NCBI RefSeq assembly: GCF_014158035.1
Contig: NZ_JACFXW010000001.1
Coordinates: forward strand, 4,070,001 to 4,134,000
Source: Rhizobium sp. G21
Lineage (GTDB): Bacteria; Pseudomonadota; Alphaproteobacteria; Rhizobiales; Rhizobiaceae
Reading direction: 5' to 3'
Length of the DNA: 64,000 bases
Shown in pieces: positions 1-9,194 of the stretch. How positions within the stretch are numbered: the stretch's first letter is position 1; each line of letters begins with the position of its first letter. The notes below the pieces were generated by a model that was not told the origin of the DNA, made no database searches, and saw only the letters and a list, made by a program, of their open reading frames with translations. The position numbers were made by a program, and so were the translations under genes.

Positions 1-129
1 ATGGGCGATGAGTTTCGCGTCGCGGCTGCGATGCGCCATGACCATGAAAAAGGCGATGCCCGCGCCGGTGCCGAGAAGCACGGCGGCGCCGACGACATGG
101 GCGAGCCGCAGGAAAGGTTCGAGCTCCAT
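1..129 (-). CDS. DUF2269-like integral membrane protein (C-terminus outside window)
   Basis: Only the first 43 codons lie in the window. The reverse strand reads MELEPFLRLAHVVGAAVLLG and continues with a hydrophobic segment (GTGAGIAFFMVMAHR). This resembles the start of DUF2269 predicted membrane proteins, whose role is unknown. Its ATG overlaps the TGA of the upstream SDR/DoxX gene by one base (TGATG), which implies translational coupling and a two-gene operon of membrane proteins. The family call rests on the N-terminal pattern only. Confidence 0.6.
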   Translation of the reverse strand, partial: MELEPFLRLAHVVGAAVLLGTGAGIAFFMVMAHRSRDAKLIAH

Positions 130-1409
130 CACCGTTCATCCAGAATGGCGAGGGTGACCAGCGACAGCAGGATGGCCGGCAGGACCTTCACATAGGGGCC
201 GATCGGATCGAGCCACAGCGCCGGTTCCAAAAGGCTGCCGCCCAGCAGATAGGCGGACGCGAGCCCCATTTGCCCCATGAGCGCCAGGCGCGCCGTGGGA
301 CGATAGAGCAACATCAGGCCCAGGGCGATGTCGGCCAACGATGTCACGACCACGGCCAGCACCGACAAACCCGGCGACAGGAAGGGGAGGAAATGGCCTG
401 CCGCCTGTTCCAGCGCGAAAAACGGAATCAATCCGGAGACGAGCCAAAACAGGCTCAAGACTAAAATCACGACCGGCTTAAGCAGATACATCCGCGCGAA
501 CCAGAGATCCTGAACGCTGGAGGAATGCCGCCCTAGGATCGAATCCAGCGACTGAAACGGCATCGGCGCCAGTTCTGAACTTGCATGGACGCCGTCGACC
601 ATCACCCGCATGGCTGTGGAGCGCAGGGGCGATCGCCAGCCGAGCCACCCGGCCAGATCGGCGATGGCGGAGATCGGCCGGGCAACGCTGTCCGGCAGGG
701 CGATGACGGGGGCATCGCTGAGGGCCAGCCAGCGACGATGGGTGGCGACGAGATCGGCCAGCCTCATTCTCTCTGGTCCCGTCAGCGCGAAATCGCTTCC
801 CGCGGCAATCTTGCCTGCGACGGCGCGCGAGACGGCTTCGGCGACATCATCGAGCGCCACGGTCGCTATGGGCCGGTCAGCATGCACGAGCGGCAAGACG
901 AGAGGCAGGGCCGCCAGCCCGCGCAGGAGGGCCGTGCCGCCATAGGCATTGCGGCCGACCACGAGCGACGGCCGCAGGATGACCCATGCGAGCGAGGAGG
1001 CTCTAAGAGCGTCGTCGGCCTGCCGCTTGGTGGACAGGAAGGCCGTGTCTGCGGCTCCGCCTCCGGTTTCGGCGGAGATCTGGATGATGCGCCGAATATG
1101 GGCTGGTTCTGCGGCCGCATAGAGCGCGATCATCGCAGCCGTCTGTACGGCGGCGAGATCGTCCCGCAGGCCGTCCTGCAATGCGCCCGCGCAGTTGACG
1201 ACCATATCGACGTCGGCCAGAATTGCAGTCCAATCAGAGGCTTGCGTCATGCGGCTGAGATCGGCTTTCAGCCAGTTGATGTTCTGATTCAGTCGGCGCG
1301 CCCGCGATAGATCCCGACCGAGACCGGTCACCGCATGTCCGTCGGCAAGCAATCGATTGGCGACGGCCGAACCGATGAAGCCGGTTGCGCCGAGGACAAG
1401 AATGTTCAT
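129..1409 (-). CDS. NAD(P)-binding SDR-family protein fused to a DoxX-like membrane domain
   Basis: A 426-residue protein. The N-terminus MNILVLGATGFIGSAVANRL carries the GxxGxxG Rossmann motif of extended/atypical SDR (NmrA-like) proteins, and this domain runs to about residue 290. The last ~130 residues hold about four hydrophobic segments of the DoxX-like type found in rhizobial SDR-DoxX fusions. The substrate is unknown. The product is probably membrane-anchored with a cytoplasmic nucleotide-binding domain. It is coupled by a one-base stop/start overlap to the DUF2269 gene. The frame is intact. Confidence 0.85.
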   Translation of the reverse strand: MNILVLGATGFIGSAVANRLLADGHAVTGLGRDLSRARRLNQNINWLKADLSRMTQASDWTAILADVDMVVNCAGALQDGLRDDLAAVQTAAMIALYAAAEPAHIRRIIQISAETGGGAADTAFLSTKRQADDALRASSLAWVILRPSLVVGRNAYGGTALLRGLAALPLVLPLVHADRPIATVALDDVAEAVSRAVAGKIAAGSDFALTGPERMRLADLVATHRRWLALSDAPVIALPDSVARPISAIADLAGWLGWRSPLRSTAMRVMVDGVHASSELAPMPFQSLDSILGRHSSSVQDLWFARMYLLKPVVILVLSLFWLVSGLIPFFALEQAAGHFLPFLSPGLSVLAVVVTSLADIALGLMLLYRPTARLALMGQMGLASAYLLGGSLLEPALWLDPIGPYVKVLPAILLSLVTLAILDER

Positions 1410-1441
1410 GCGTCACTCATCGTCTGGAATGTTATCGGGGG

Positions 1442-2614
1442 TCAATCGAAATACACATCATTGCTTGTCAATGTTGCAATCGTCATGCCTTCGACAATCA
1501 ATCGATCCTGCCCGGAGAAGATCACCAGATCGCCCGCCGAATTCTCCATGACGTGATGCGCCTTGAGATCGGCGAATCCGGTTACCCCGTTCAGCCCCTT
1601 GAGCGCCAGCTTGTCGGTATCGTCCTGAAAGTCGATGATCGTATCGCGGCCATAACCGGCCTTGAAATAGAACGTGTCCTCATCGCCGATCGCGCTGCCG
1701 CCGCTCAGCATGTCATTGCCGGCGCGCCCATCGAGAAAGTCGTTGTTGTCCTGGCCGAACAGCTTGTTTGCGCCGCTGTTGCCCGTCAGGCCGTTGCCGC
1801 TGGCGTTGCCTTTGCCTGTCGTATTGCCGGCGCCGAGCAGGACCAGCATTTCGACATCGGCGGCCAGCGTGTAGCTGACCGTGGATCGGACAATGTCTGT
1901 ACCGCCGCCGAAGGCTTCGACCAGCCGTATCGTGCCGTTTGACGTCCAGAGCATGTCGTTGCCGGCGCCGCCGATTATGTCGTGATCGACAGTTCCTTTG
2001 CGGGTGTCGAAACTGTCGTTGCCGCCGCCGAGATCGATCTTGCCCTGAATATCGCCGCTGTTGACGACGATCTCGCGACCATTGAAGCCATTGATTGCCG
2101 TGGTCTTGCCGATCAGCAGACCCTCGTTGTTGATGCGCAGGACATCGAATTCGTCACTGAGCGAGTTGATGCCGTCCTCGTTGCTGCGTATCGTCGCTCC
2201 GCCGAGATTATCGACCCGGCCGCCGGCGATGGTGACCGCGTCCGATCCCGCCTTCAGCGTTCCCGCGTTGGTGAAGTGTCCCTGGTCGAAGTAACCAATG
2301 CCATCGCCAAACATGCTGATCAGGCCGCGGTTGGTGATTTCGCCGCCATGCACGGAATAGATCCCGTCGTCGCCGATCAATTTCCCTGTGCCGGTCACGA
2401 GAATGATGGATCCTGTTCCTTGGTCGAATATCGTGTCTTCTTCACAGCGCAAGACGCCCCTGATCTCGACGCGGTTGTTGGTGGCCGTGCCGGTAAGGTG
2501 AATGGCCATGTCGGGATCACGGATCGTCACGCCCTGATCAACGATAAAACGATCGCCGCCGCCATCGATGATCAGTGTGGTATTGGGGTTGCTGCTCACA
2601 TGGAAGGTCGACAC
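1442..2614 (-). CDS. RTX (hemolysin-type calcium-binding) repeat protein, probably type I secreted
   Basis: A 390-residue protein with no signal peptide. Residues ~1-190 are rich in G, N, I and V with spaced repeats, as in a right-handed beta-helix. Glycine-rich nonapeptides follow (GGGNDSFDT, GGAGNDMLW, GRAGNDMLS), which are Ca2+-binding RTX repeats. The C-terminus is acidic and hydrophobic and ends DVYFD, as expected of an uncleaved type I secretion signal. The best start is a GTG at 2614; no ATG fits. No ABC exporter or membrane-fusion gene is nearby, so a distant type I system would have to export it. Its function as adhesin, matrix protein or enzyme is not visible. Confidence 0.85.
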   Translation of the reverse strand: MSTFHVSSNPNTTLIIDGGGDRFIVDQGVTIRDPDMAIHLTGTATNNRVEIRGVLRCEEDTIFDQGTGSIILVTGTGKLIGDDGIYSVHGGEITNRGLISMFGDGIGYFDQGHFTNAGTLKAGSDAVTIAGGRVDNLGGATIRSNEDGINSLSDEFDVLRINNEGLLIGKTTAINGFNGREIVVNSGDIQGKIDLGGGNDSFDTRKGTVDHDIIGGAGNDMLWTSNGTIRLVEAFGGGTDIVRSTVSYTLAADVEMLVLLGAGNTTGKGNASGNGLTGNSGANKLFGQDNNDFLDGRAGNDMLSGGSAIGDEDTFYFKAGYGRDTIIDFQDDTDKLALKGLNGVTGFADLKAHHVMENSAGDLVIFSGQDRLIVEGMTIATLTSNDVYFD

Positions 2615-2752
2615 GCCTTTACTCCGGATGTGGTTTCAGGTTGCGCAGAGCGTTGCTATCCTAGCCCGGATTCTCGGTAATGTCTCAGGCCGTCATCATA
2701 TCGATCCTGTCGCGCACTTGCATCGCGACCCCGAATCCTGCCTAGTCCCGCC

Positions 2753-3879
2753 ATGCAATTTTCGACCCAACAGGATGAGGCGCTCCAAGCCGTCGCGCGC
2801 TGGCTCAAGGACGGACGGAGCCAGGTGTTCCGGCTGTTCGGCTATGCCGGCACCGGCAAGACGACGCTCGCCAAGCATTTCGCCGAGAATGTCGACGGTG
2901 AGGTGCTGTTTGCCGCCTTTACCGGCAAGGCGGCGCAGGTGTTGCGCTCGCGCGGCGCCTCCAACGCCAAGACGATCCATTCGCTGATCTATCGCCCGAA
3001 AGGCGAGGAGGAGGTGGAGGACGAGGTGACGGGCAAGACGAATATCGCCCCGATGTTCTCCATCAACCGCCAGAGCCCGGTCGCGAAAGCGCCGCTGATC
3101 GTCATCGACGAATGCTCGATGGTCGACGAGGCGCTGGGCAAGGATCTCCTGAGTTTCGGCACGAAAGTGCTGGTGCTCGGCGATCCGGGCCAGCTGCCGC
3201 CGGTGTCGGGCGGCGGTTTCTTCACCGAGCAGGAGCCGGATTTCCTGCTCACTGAAATCCACCGTCAGGCGCGCGACAATCCGATCATCCAGCTGGCCAT
3301 GCAGATCCGCGAGGGTCGCGAAATCATGCATGGCGACTACGGGACCGCGCATGTGATCTCGCGCAACGATGTGACGCAATCGCTGGTTCTGGAGGCCGAC
3401 CAGGTGCTGGTCGGCACCAACAAGACCCGCAAGCGCTACAATCAGCGCCTGCGCGAGCTCAAGGGGTTCGCGAGCGGCTATCCGGCCGCCGGCGACAAGC
3501 TGGTCTGCCTCAGGAACGATCAGGTCAAGGGCCTGCTCAACGGATCGCTCTGGCAGGTGATGTCGTCGTCGAAGGAGACGACGAAGCCGGGCATCAACCT
3601 GCTGGTCCGGCCCGAGGACGACGACATGGATCGCGGCGCGGCCAAGATCAAGCTGCTGAAAGCCGCCTTCGAGGAGATCGATGGCGAGATCCCTGGTCGA
3701 TGCGCAAGCGCTATGACGAATTCGACTACGGCTATGCGCTGACCGTGCACAAGGCGCAGGGCTCGCAATGGAACAATGTCGTTCTGTTCGACGAAGCCTG
3801 GGCCTTCCGCGACAGCCGCGAGCGCTGGCTCTACACCGCCGTCACCCGCGCCGCCGAAACATTGACCATCGTGCGCTGA
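2753..3879 (+). CDS. RecD-like/UvrD-type DNA helicase (AAA ATPase), frameshifted near the C-terminus
   Basis: A superfamily 1 helicase of about 375 residues. Walker A is GYAGTGKTT near residue 31, Walker B is VIDECSM, and motif III is LGDPGQLPPV. The frame stops early at 3742. Shifting at the CCC run near 3691-3693 restores PWSMRKRYDEFDYGYALTVH and then KAQGSQWNNV and YTAVTRA, which are the conserved motifs V and VI, ending at TGA 3877-3879. One C appears to be missing from the run, most likely a sequence error. The compact length matches short RecD-like ATPases of alphaproteobacteria rather than full RecD2. Confidence 0.8.
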
Positions 3880-4071
3880 TCGGGGATCGAGCCGCGAGCG
3901 AGGTCGAATTCCAAGAACGACGCAAAATCGGAAATATGGTCGGCCATGGCCGAGCCGGTGACTGGGAGCGTCGCGCAGCGCCGGCTGCCTGCAAAATATC
4001 CTTTTCCAGGCTTCATCATGGATGGAGGTGTTGCGGGTCGGCTACCTCGTCCTTCTATCTGGAAACAAGTC

Positions 4072-5955
4072 TCATTCGTCAGGCATGGGCGGCGACTGCG
4101 CGGAGGTGTCGCCGATAAGCTTCAGAAAGGCTTGGCCAGCCTCGCCTGCATCCTTGATCGCGGCAGTCTCGGCGAAGATCGGTTTGAACTCGGCGATACG
4201 GGCATGAAAGGCCGCCTTGACAGCTTCGATCGCGTCGGCGACCCCTGCTATTCCTTCCAGTCGCGCCATTTCTTCGCCGAGCCCTGAAGCGCAGCGCGTG
4301 ATCCAGTCATTTCGCATGGCGTGTCTGGGCGTATAGAATTCCATGAAATCCCGGAGGAACTCCTTTGTGATCGATATGCCGTCTCGGCCGGTCTTCTTCG
4401 CGTAATCGCCTCTATTGCGGGAAAATTTCCAGAGAAACTCTTCGGCCGACTTGAAGAAATAGTGATAAATGCAGGCAAAATCGCGGTTGGGATTGTCGCT
4501 CAGGGCGGTGCCGTAGATTCCCGAATGCGCCGAGGCTTTTTGATGGCTGTGAAGCGCCGATGTCGAATCTCTGAACAGGATTGTGGATTTGACAGGCGCG
4601 ATCGGAAAATGCGGTTCCGAATAGATAAATTTGCGGGGCTTGCAGAGTGATTTCACATGCGCGTCCACCGCGGGATTTCCGAGTTGGTCGACGAACCTTT
4701 CGCGCAGCGGAAGATCCCGCCAGTGTGACTCGCCGGTTGGGCCGATAAAGACCCAGTTCAGCGCGATAGCGTCGACGTCCTGGCGCTCCTGCCAGTCGAG
4801 ATAGTCTATGACGGAGGAAAAGCGCGCCGGATTGACGACGAAATACTCGTCCATGTCGATGGTCAGGCACCAGCGATAGTCCAGGATATCCGGCAGAATG
4901 CCGAACGCATGCCCATAGGCCTTCAGTTGAGCTGCGCCGCCCTCCGCCACGAGATTTCTGATCCAGACGATCTCGCCGGCTTCGGCGAGCGCCGCAAGAA
5001 GCAGGTCGGATTGGTCGTCGTTGTCGTTGCTGTAGATGAAGATTTTTTCAAAGCCCAGCACACGATGATGCGCCAGCCATTCGATCAGGTAGATGCCTTC
5101 GTTGCGGGCCGTGGCCACAATACAGGCGTTCTTGGTCGGCTCGACCATGCGGCGCGCGGCGCTTGCGCAGGCATGCGGCAGCGATCGGTAAACACGGTCT
5201 CGGGCCGCTTTGGTGATGGCGTCGAAAGACGAGTCGATCTCGCGGATCGAATGTCCGGGCCTTTCGCGGGCCGCCTTCAAGAGCTCCACGAAGCCGTGTT
5301 TCGCCCAGATGTCGTCCGGAAACTTGGCGGCGAACGTCTCGGCAATCTTCGGGTCGGCGAACAATTGCGATGCAAAGGCATTCAGCCGCTTTTCGCCGAC
5401 TATGGGCAGAACTCCGTTGACCGTATCGACAAGATCCGGCTTCATCTGCTTCACCGCGCCGGCGATATCGACGTCGACCATCAGGCTGCGCAGGACAGGC
5501 GCCAGGGCCTCGAGCCTGTCACGAAGATAAGTGAAGCGTTCTGGGAGAGCGACTTCGGTCAACCGGAACTCTTCCCATTGCCTGGCCTCGCGTCGATTGG
5601 CCGAAATCACATGCTCCGTGTCATCAGAGTTGACGGGCGGCGCGCACAGGTACAGGCCATTTTCGAAGGAGACGAGATTGTAGATCTCTTCGCGGCCGGT
5701 CTCATACGCCATGAGCGGCAAGAAGGGGGCAGGTAGCCCGAGATTGTCGCAGCGGATCGGCAGGGCTTCGGCCACTGCGCTGGCCACGAAAATGAAGCGA
5801 TCGTCGTCGTTCAGTCTCGCTGCGATCACGGGCACATGGCGTTCGTCGAGGCTGTCGTAAGTCGTGTTGAGCAGCCTGCCAGATCCATCTTCCGCGCAGA
5901 CGACTTCGTCTCGTGACGTCCTAAACCTGAAAAACTTCATGCGACGGCCCAACAT
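4072..5955 (-). CDS. Glycosyltransferase family 2-like protein
   Basis: A 627-residue protein. Near residues 275-330 it reads ACIVATARNEGIYLIEWLAH followed by GFEKIFIYSNDNDDQSD. This is the nucleotide-sugar binding start of the GT2-like family (Glyco_tranf_2_4) seen in rhizobial surface-polysaccharide proteins. DMDEYF further on is a DxD-like metal-binding motif. The first ~270 residues are not recognised. Start choice is uncertain between ATG 5955 and ATG 5940, neither with a good ribosome site. It is monocistronic and convergent with the helicase. The acceptor is unknown. Confidence 0.75.
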   Translation of the reverse strand: MLGRRMKFFRFRTSRDEVVCAEDGSGRLLNTTYDSLDERHVPVIAARLNDDDRFIFVASAVAEALPIRCDNLGLPAPFLPLMAYETGREEIYNLVSFENGLYLCAPPVNSDDTEHVISANRREARQWEEFRLTEVALPERFTYLRDRLEALAPVLRSLMVDVDIAGAVKQMKPDLVDTVNGVLPIVGEKRLNAFASQLFADPKIAETFAAKFPDDIWAKHGFVELLKAARERPGHSIREIDSSFDAITKAARDRVYRSLPHACASAARRMVEPTKNACIVATARNEGIYLIEWLAHHRVLGFEKIFIYSNDNDDQSDLLLAALAEAGEIVWIRNLVAEGGAAQLKAYGHAFGILPDILDYRWCLTIDMDEYFVVNPARFSSVIDYLDWQERQDVDAIALNWVFIGPTGESHWRDLPLRERFVDQLGNPAVDAHVKSLCKPRKFIYSEPHFPIAPVKSTILFRDSTSALHSHQKASAHSGIYGTALSDNPNRDFACIYHYFFKSAEEFLWKFSRNRGDYAKKTGRDGISITKEFLRDFMEFYTPRHAMRNDWITRCASGLGEEMARLEGIAGVADAIEAVKAAFHARIAEFKPIFAETAAIKDAGEAGQAFLKLIGDTSAQSPPMPDE

Positions 5956-6079
5956 ACAGCATTAGGCGTCGTATAGATGAGATCGGCGGGCGTGTATACT
6001 CATCGTCGAGCGTCTCGAACAGTTGGGGTGTGGCGGGCGACAGCGCCGATATTGCGAACCTGTCGGGACGCCGGGGCCG

Positions 6080-6778
6080 TCAGTCCCCCACGATGCCGAG
6101 CAGCACCGCCTTCGCGACCGCCTGAAAGCGATTGGAGGCGCTGAATTTACGAACGATTCCGCCTTCCATCGTCAATACCTGTTCGAGCGCGATGTCGAGG
6201 GCTTTGGAAATGCGGACGGGATTATAGCCCTCGGCCATCAGTTTCAGGCAATGGAATTCGCTGTCGCTGAGAAAGGGCGGGTGCGCCGGGAAGTTCTGAT
6301 TGTCGGCGTCGTCGCGCACCGCGTCCATTTCCGTGAGCGCCGTGGTGATCTGCTGCATCTGGCGACGGATCAGCGATTCTTCGGCGACGAGTTCGTTGCG
6401 GCGGGCGATCAGCGCGGCCCGCAGTTTGGCCTCGCTCTCGGCGACGCTTTCGGAATAGGTGAGGTCGGTCAGAAGATCCTGGATCTGCGCGATGGCCATG
6501 CCGGTTTCACGACAGAGATTGATCAAGCCCATCATGCGGATCTGTCGATGCGAATAGATGCGCATCGCGCCGTGGCGATCGGGCTGCAAGAGCCCCTTTT
6601 CCTCGTAGAAATGCAGGGTGCGGTGCGTGACGCCGAAGAAATTCGCCATTTCGGCGATCGGCAGGGGGTGTTCCGGCAGCGGGCGCGGCAACGGCGCTTC
6701 GGGTAGATGGGCGATCGCCTGCCAATCGGACGAGGCGTCCGAGACGAATTGAAGACGATCCGGGCTCTGCTCTTGCAT
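6080..6778 (-). CDS. MerR-family regulator with a LuxR-like C-terminal helix-turn-helix
   Basis: A 232-residue protein. Residues ~35-100 form a MerR winged helix (IAEMANFFGVTHRTLHFYEE), with the wing RHGAMRIYSHRQIRMM. A coiled coil follows at ~110-150. The last ~60 residues (FHCLKLMAEGYNPVRISKAL, ending VRKFSASNRFQAVAKAVLLG) read like a GerE/LuxR DNA-binding domain. I see no metal-binding cysteines. The start ATG 6778 has AGGACGAG just upstream. It is transcribed away from pdxJ across a 450-bp AT-rich gap. Targets are unknown. Confidence 0.8.
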   Translation of the reverse strand: MQEQSPDRLQFVSDASSDWQAIAHLPEAPLPRPLPEHPLPIAEMANFFGVTHRTLHFYEEKGLLQPDRHGAMRIYSHRQIRMMGLINLCRETGMAIAQIQDLLTDLTYSESVAESEAKLRAALIARRNELVAEESLIRRQMQQITTALTEMDAVRDDADNQNFPAHPPFLSDSEFHCLKLMAEGYNPVRISKALDIALEQVLTMEGGIVRKFSASNRFQAVAKAVLLGIVGD

Positions 6779-7231
6779 CTCGTCCTACTCTCTCCGGGGC
6801 TCTGTCCGGATCGGCGTTTCCTCTTCCCGCCAGCGATGTTTTGATGATCATTCGCCGTTACGGGGATTCACTTCATGCTCAGCGCCTCATGCACCTCCGG
6901 TTGTCGCCCGCGTTGTCGCCTGGCATAACGCCCGGATCCAGGAATTATCGTCGTATCAGTAAACTGCGTGTGGATTCGCCACAAAGCATCATCTAATATT
7001 CGATAATACTCATACACTATTTTTCAATTTCAGGTAATGGAAAAATACTGTTTCCACCTTCGTCTTTCGTCCATGCGTCGTCAACGCCATCCTAGCGCAA
7101 CCATGCCCGGCAAACCTAGCGCCAACTTTGTGATTGATCAAATTTGCGCGTAGAAAGATGAAGAAAAGTCGCTGGAGTCGCGATCTGCGATCGGTTAGTT
7201 AGGCCTGATACAGGGATCGGGAGTAAACGTC
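6779..7231. other. Long AT-rich divergent intergenic region (MerR-type regulator / pdxJ)
   Basis: This 453-bp gap has no credible gene. Bases ~6935-7060 and 7110-7160 are clearly AT-richer than the surroundings. The gap must hold the promoters of both the leftward regulator and rightward pdxJ. A TTGATCAA palindrome lies at about 7134-7141, but I cannot assign it to any regulator. Confidence 0.5.
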
Positions 7232-7984
7232 ATGGCCGCCAGCCTATCGGTGAACCTCAACGCCATCGCCATGCTGCGAAATCGCCGGGATTTGCCGTGG
7301 CCGAGCGTGGTCGGATTGGGCCGCGCGGCGCTCGAGGCGGGAGCCGGTGGATTGACCGTGCATCCGCGGCCCGACCAACGCCATATCCGCTTTTCAGACG
7401 TGCCGGAATTGAGGGCGCTGATCGATCGGGAGTTTCCCGGTCGCGAATTCAACATCGAAGGATATCCGTCGGAGGACTTCCTGCAACTGGTCGAGGCCGC
7501 CCGGCCGGTTCAGGTCACTCTCGTGCCCGACGACCCCTCACAGGCGACGTCCGACCACGGCTGGGATCTCGCTGAAAACCGCACTCTGCTAAGCGAGATC
7601 TGCGGGCGTCTGCGTGCCGGCGGCATGCGTCCGTCGCTCTTCGTCGACGGAGGCATCGGCGGCGAACTCGTTTCCATCGCCCGTGACGTGGGGGCGGGCC
7701 GTATCGAACTCTATACCGGTCCCTATGGCGGATGTTACGATGACCCGGTTGCAGCGGCGGGCTGGATCGAAAAGCTGGGCGGAACCGCCGACCATGCCCG
7801 CGATTTTGGTCTCGGCGTCAATATTGGCCACGATCTCACCGTCGAGAATCTGCCCGCCCTGATGGCGCGCATTCCCTATGCCGACGAAGCGTCGATCGGA
7901 CATGCGTTGACGGCGGACGCGCTTCTGTATGGGATGCCGGACACGGTTCGCCGGTTTCGCCGCGCCCTCGGCCAGACGCTCTGA
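7232..7984 (+). CDS. pdxJ: Pyridoxine 5'-phosphate synthase PdxJ
   Basis: A 250-residue intact protein of normal family length. It condenses 1-deoxy-D-xylulose 5-phosphate with 3-amino-2-oxopropyl phosphate to pyridoxine 5'-phosphate in the DXP-dependent vitamin B6 pathway (cytoplasmic TIM barrel). Signatures are the N-terminal [14 protein letters not shown] (usual VNVDHVATLRNAR), [39 protein letters not shown] and [14 protein letters not shown]. The VNVDHVA aspartate-histidine pair is replaced by NLNAIA, a known variant in alphaproteobacteria. It stands alone here; pdxA and acpS are not in the window. Confidence 0.93.
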   Translation: MAASLSVNLNAIAMLRNRRDLPWPSVVGLGRAALEAGAGGLTVHPRPDQRHIRFSDVPELRALIDREFPGREFNIEGYPSEDFLQLVEAARPVQVTLVPDDPSQATSDHGWDLAENRTLLSEICGRLRAGGMRPSLFVDGGIGGELVSIARDVGAGRIELYTGPYGGCYDDPVAAAGWIEKLGGTADHARDFGLGVNIGHDLTVENLPALMARIPYADEASIGHALTADALLYGMPDTVRRFRRALGQTL

Positions 7985-7989
7985 TCGGC

Positions 7990-8015
7990 GCAAGGGCGGT
8001 CCGCGCCGCCCTTGC
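7990..8015 (+). terminator. Hairpin just after pdxJ
   Basis: GCAAGGGCGG at 7990-7999 pairs perfectly with CCGCCCTTGC at 8006-8015 over a six-base loop, five bases past the pdxJ stop. There is no T-tract, so it may stabilise or only partly terminate the transcript. Confidence 0.5.
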
Positions 8016-8213
8016 CGCCAGTGAATCATACAATTTTATGTGTATTGTCGCTGTTCACTATTAATTGAAACCATGCCCGCACTATTCGTCTTAAATACCC
8101 TTTACACGGCGGGTGAGACGAATTGTTTGTCTTTTATTCGTCTATTTGAGGAGTTATGGACTGGCTTGTAAGAGCGTTGACCGCAATGCTGCGAACGGCT
8201 GGGATTTGTCCTT

Positions 8214-8720
8214 ATGTTGACCTTGCCCGAAAGGGTGCGTTTCAAAAAGAAACCCTATCTTTCCTTGAGATCGCGCCTGAACGCGCGGCAGGTGATGACG
8301 CAGGCGCAGGTTTTTTTCAGTGAGGTGCGGGCGGAGCTGCACCGTCAAAAGACGACCGACCATGGCCTCGCTTTTTTCCGGTACAATCTCTTCGCCCCGA
8401 ATGGCGAGATGGAAATCGATTTCGGCTATTTCACGCCACGCCTGCTCGTCGCCAGGACGCCGTTCCGTTCCGCCTATATGCCCGCCGGCAATTTCGTCAG
8501 CGTAAACTGGCATGGCCACTACGACCGTCTGCGCGAGGTGCATTCCATGCTCCGCGGCTGGATGGAGATCATGGGGTGTCCGCCGGAGCAGATGCCCTCG
8601 GCGGACGGTCAGGCCTTTGCGTGCAGCCTCAATATCTTTCACCGCAGCATGGTCCATGACCCCGATCCGAAGAACTGGGTCACGGAAGTCGCCTATGCGC
8701 TGCCGCAGTCGGTTGGTTGA
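8214..8720 (+). CDS. GyrI-like/effector-binding-fold small protein
   Basis: A 168-residue cytoplasmic protein. The segment MPAGNFVSVNWHGHYDRLRE, then LRGWMEIMG and, near the end, DPDPKNWVTEVAYALP, follows the layout of GyrI-like (AraC effector-binding/SOUL-like) domains: a substrate-lining strand, the HxGxY-type turn, a helix, and a closing (W)xTEI strand. Such single-domain proteins bind small hydrophobic ligands or inhibit enzymes. No DNA-binding domain is attached. The start is uncertain because the ribosome site is weak. A 230-bp AT-rich leader precedes it. Confidence 0.6.
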   Translation: MLTLPERVRFKKKPYLSLRSRLNARQVMTQAQVFFSEVRAELHRQKTTDHGLAFFRYNLFAPNGEMEIDFGYFTPRLLVARTPFRSAYMPAGNFVSVNWHGHYDRLREVHSMLRGWMEIMGCPPEQMPSADGQAFACSLNIFHRSMVHDPDPKNWVTEVAYALPQSVG

Positions 8721-8768
8721 AGGCATAGGTCGCCTTCTAAATCACGGGGCCAACCCGGCCCCGGTCTG

Positions 8769-9128
8769 TTATTCTCCCGGAGACCTCAGCGCCTTGTCGC
8801 GCTTGCAGGTCTTGAGCGGCAATTGCTTGAAGCTGGAAATCGAAACGATCCGGCTTTCGCCGACATCGACCTCCGCGTCGACGCAGGCGCAGCCATAGCC
8901 GTAATTGCCATTGGTCGCCACATAGTCGCCGGCCGAGATGTCGCCGATCAGGTCCATGCCTTCGGCTTCGGCGCCGCCTTGGGCCGCGAGGATCCAGGAG
9001 CCGTCGCGGTCGGTGAGCCACCAGTTGCCGGGAGTGGGATTTTCGATCCAGCCGCAGAGTTTTTCGGCGGACGCCGCCCCGGCCGTCGCGGTGAGGGCCA
9101 GGGCGATGAGAAGAGTCTTGATGCGCAT
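8769..9128 (-). CDS. DUF4087-like exported protein
   Basis: A 119-residue protein starting at ATG 9128, with GGAGG (9135-9139 on the complement) seven bases away. The signal peptide is MRIKTLLIALALTATAGAAS with cleavage after ASA. The mature part begins EKLCGWIENPTPGNWWLTDR and keeps the cysteines (C in LCGW, YGCAC, KTC) that suggest disulfides in the periplasm. This pattern matches DUF4087. Function is unknown. Longer upstream starts are unlikely given the signal peptide and ribosome site. Confidence 0.8.
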   Translation of the reverse strand: MRIKTLLIALALTATAGAASAEKLCGWIENPTPGNWWLTDRDGSWILAAQGGAEAEGMDLIGDISAGDYVATNGNYGYGCACVDAEVDVGESRIVSISSFKQLPLKTCKRDKALRSPGE

Positions 9129-9194
9129 GAATTGCCTCCGGATGTGCGGGCCGGATGATACCAGCCCGCGCATCTGAGGCGAAGGGGTTCGGGA

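Noticed and set aside
7134-7141. FNR/CRP-type site TTGATCAA before pdxJ
   Set aside because: It lacks the four-base spacer of an FNR box and the flanks of a CRP site; an eight-base palindrome is too weak to assign.
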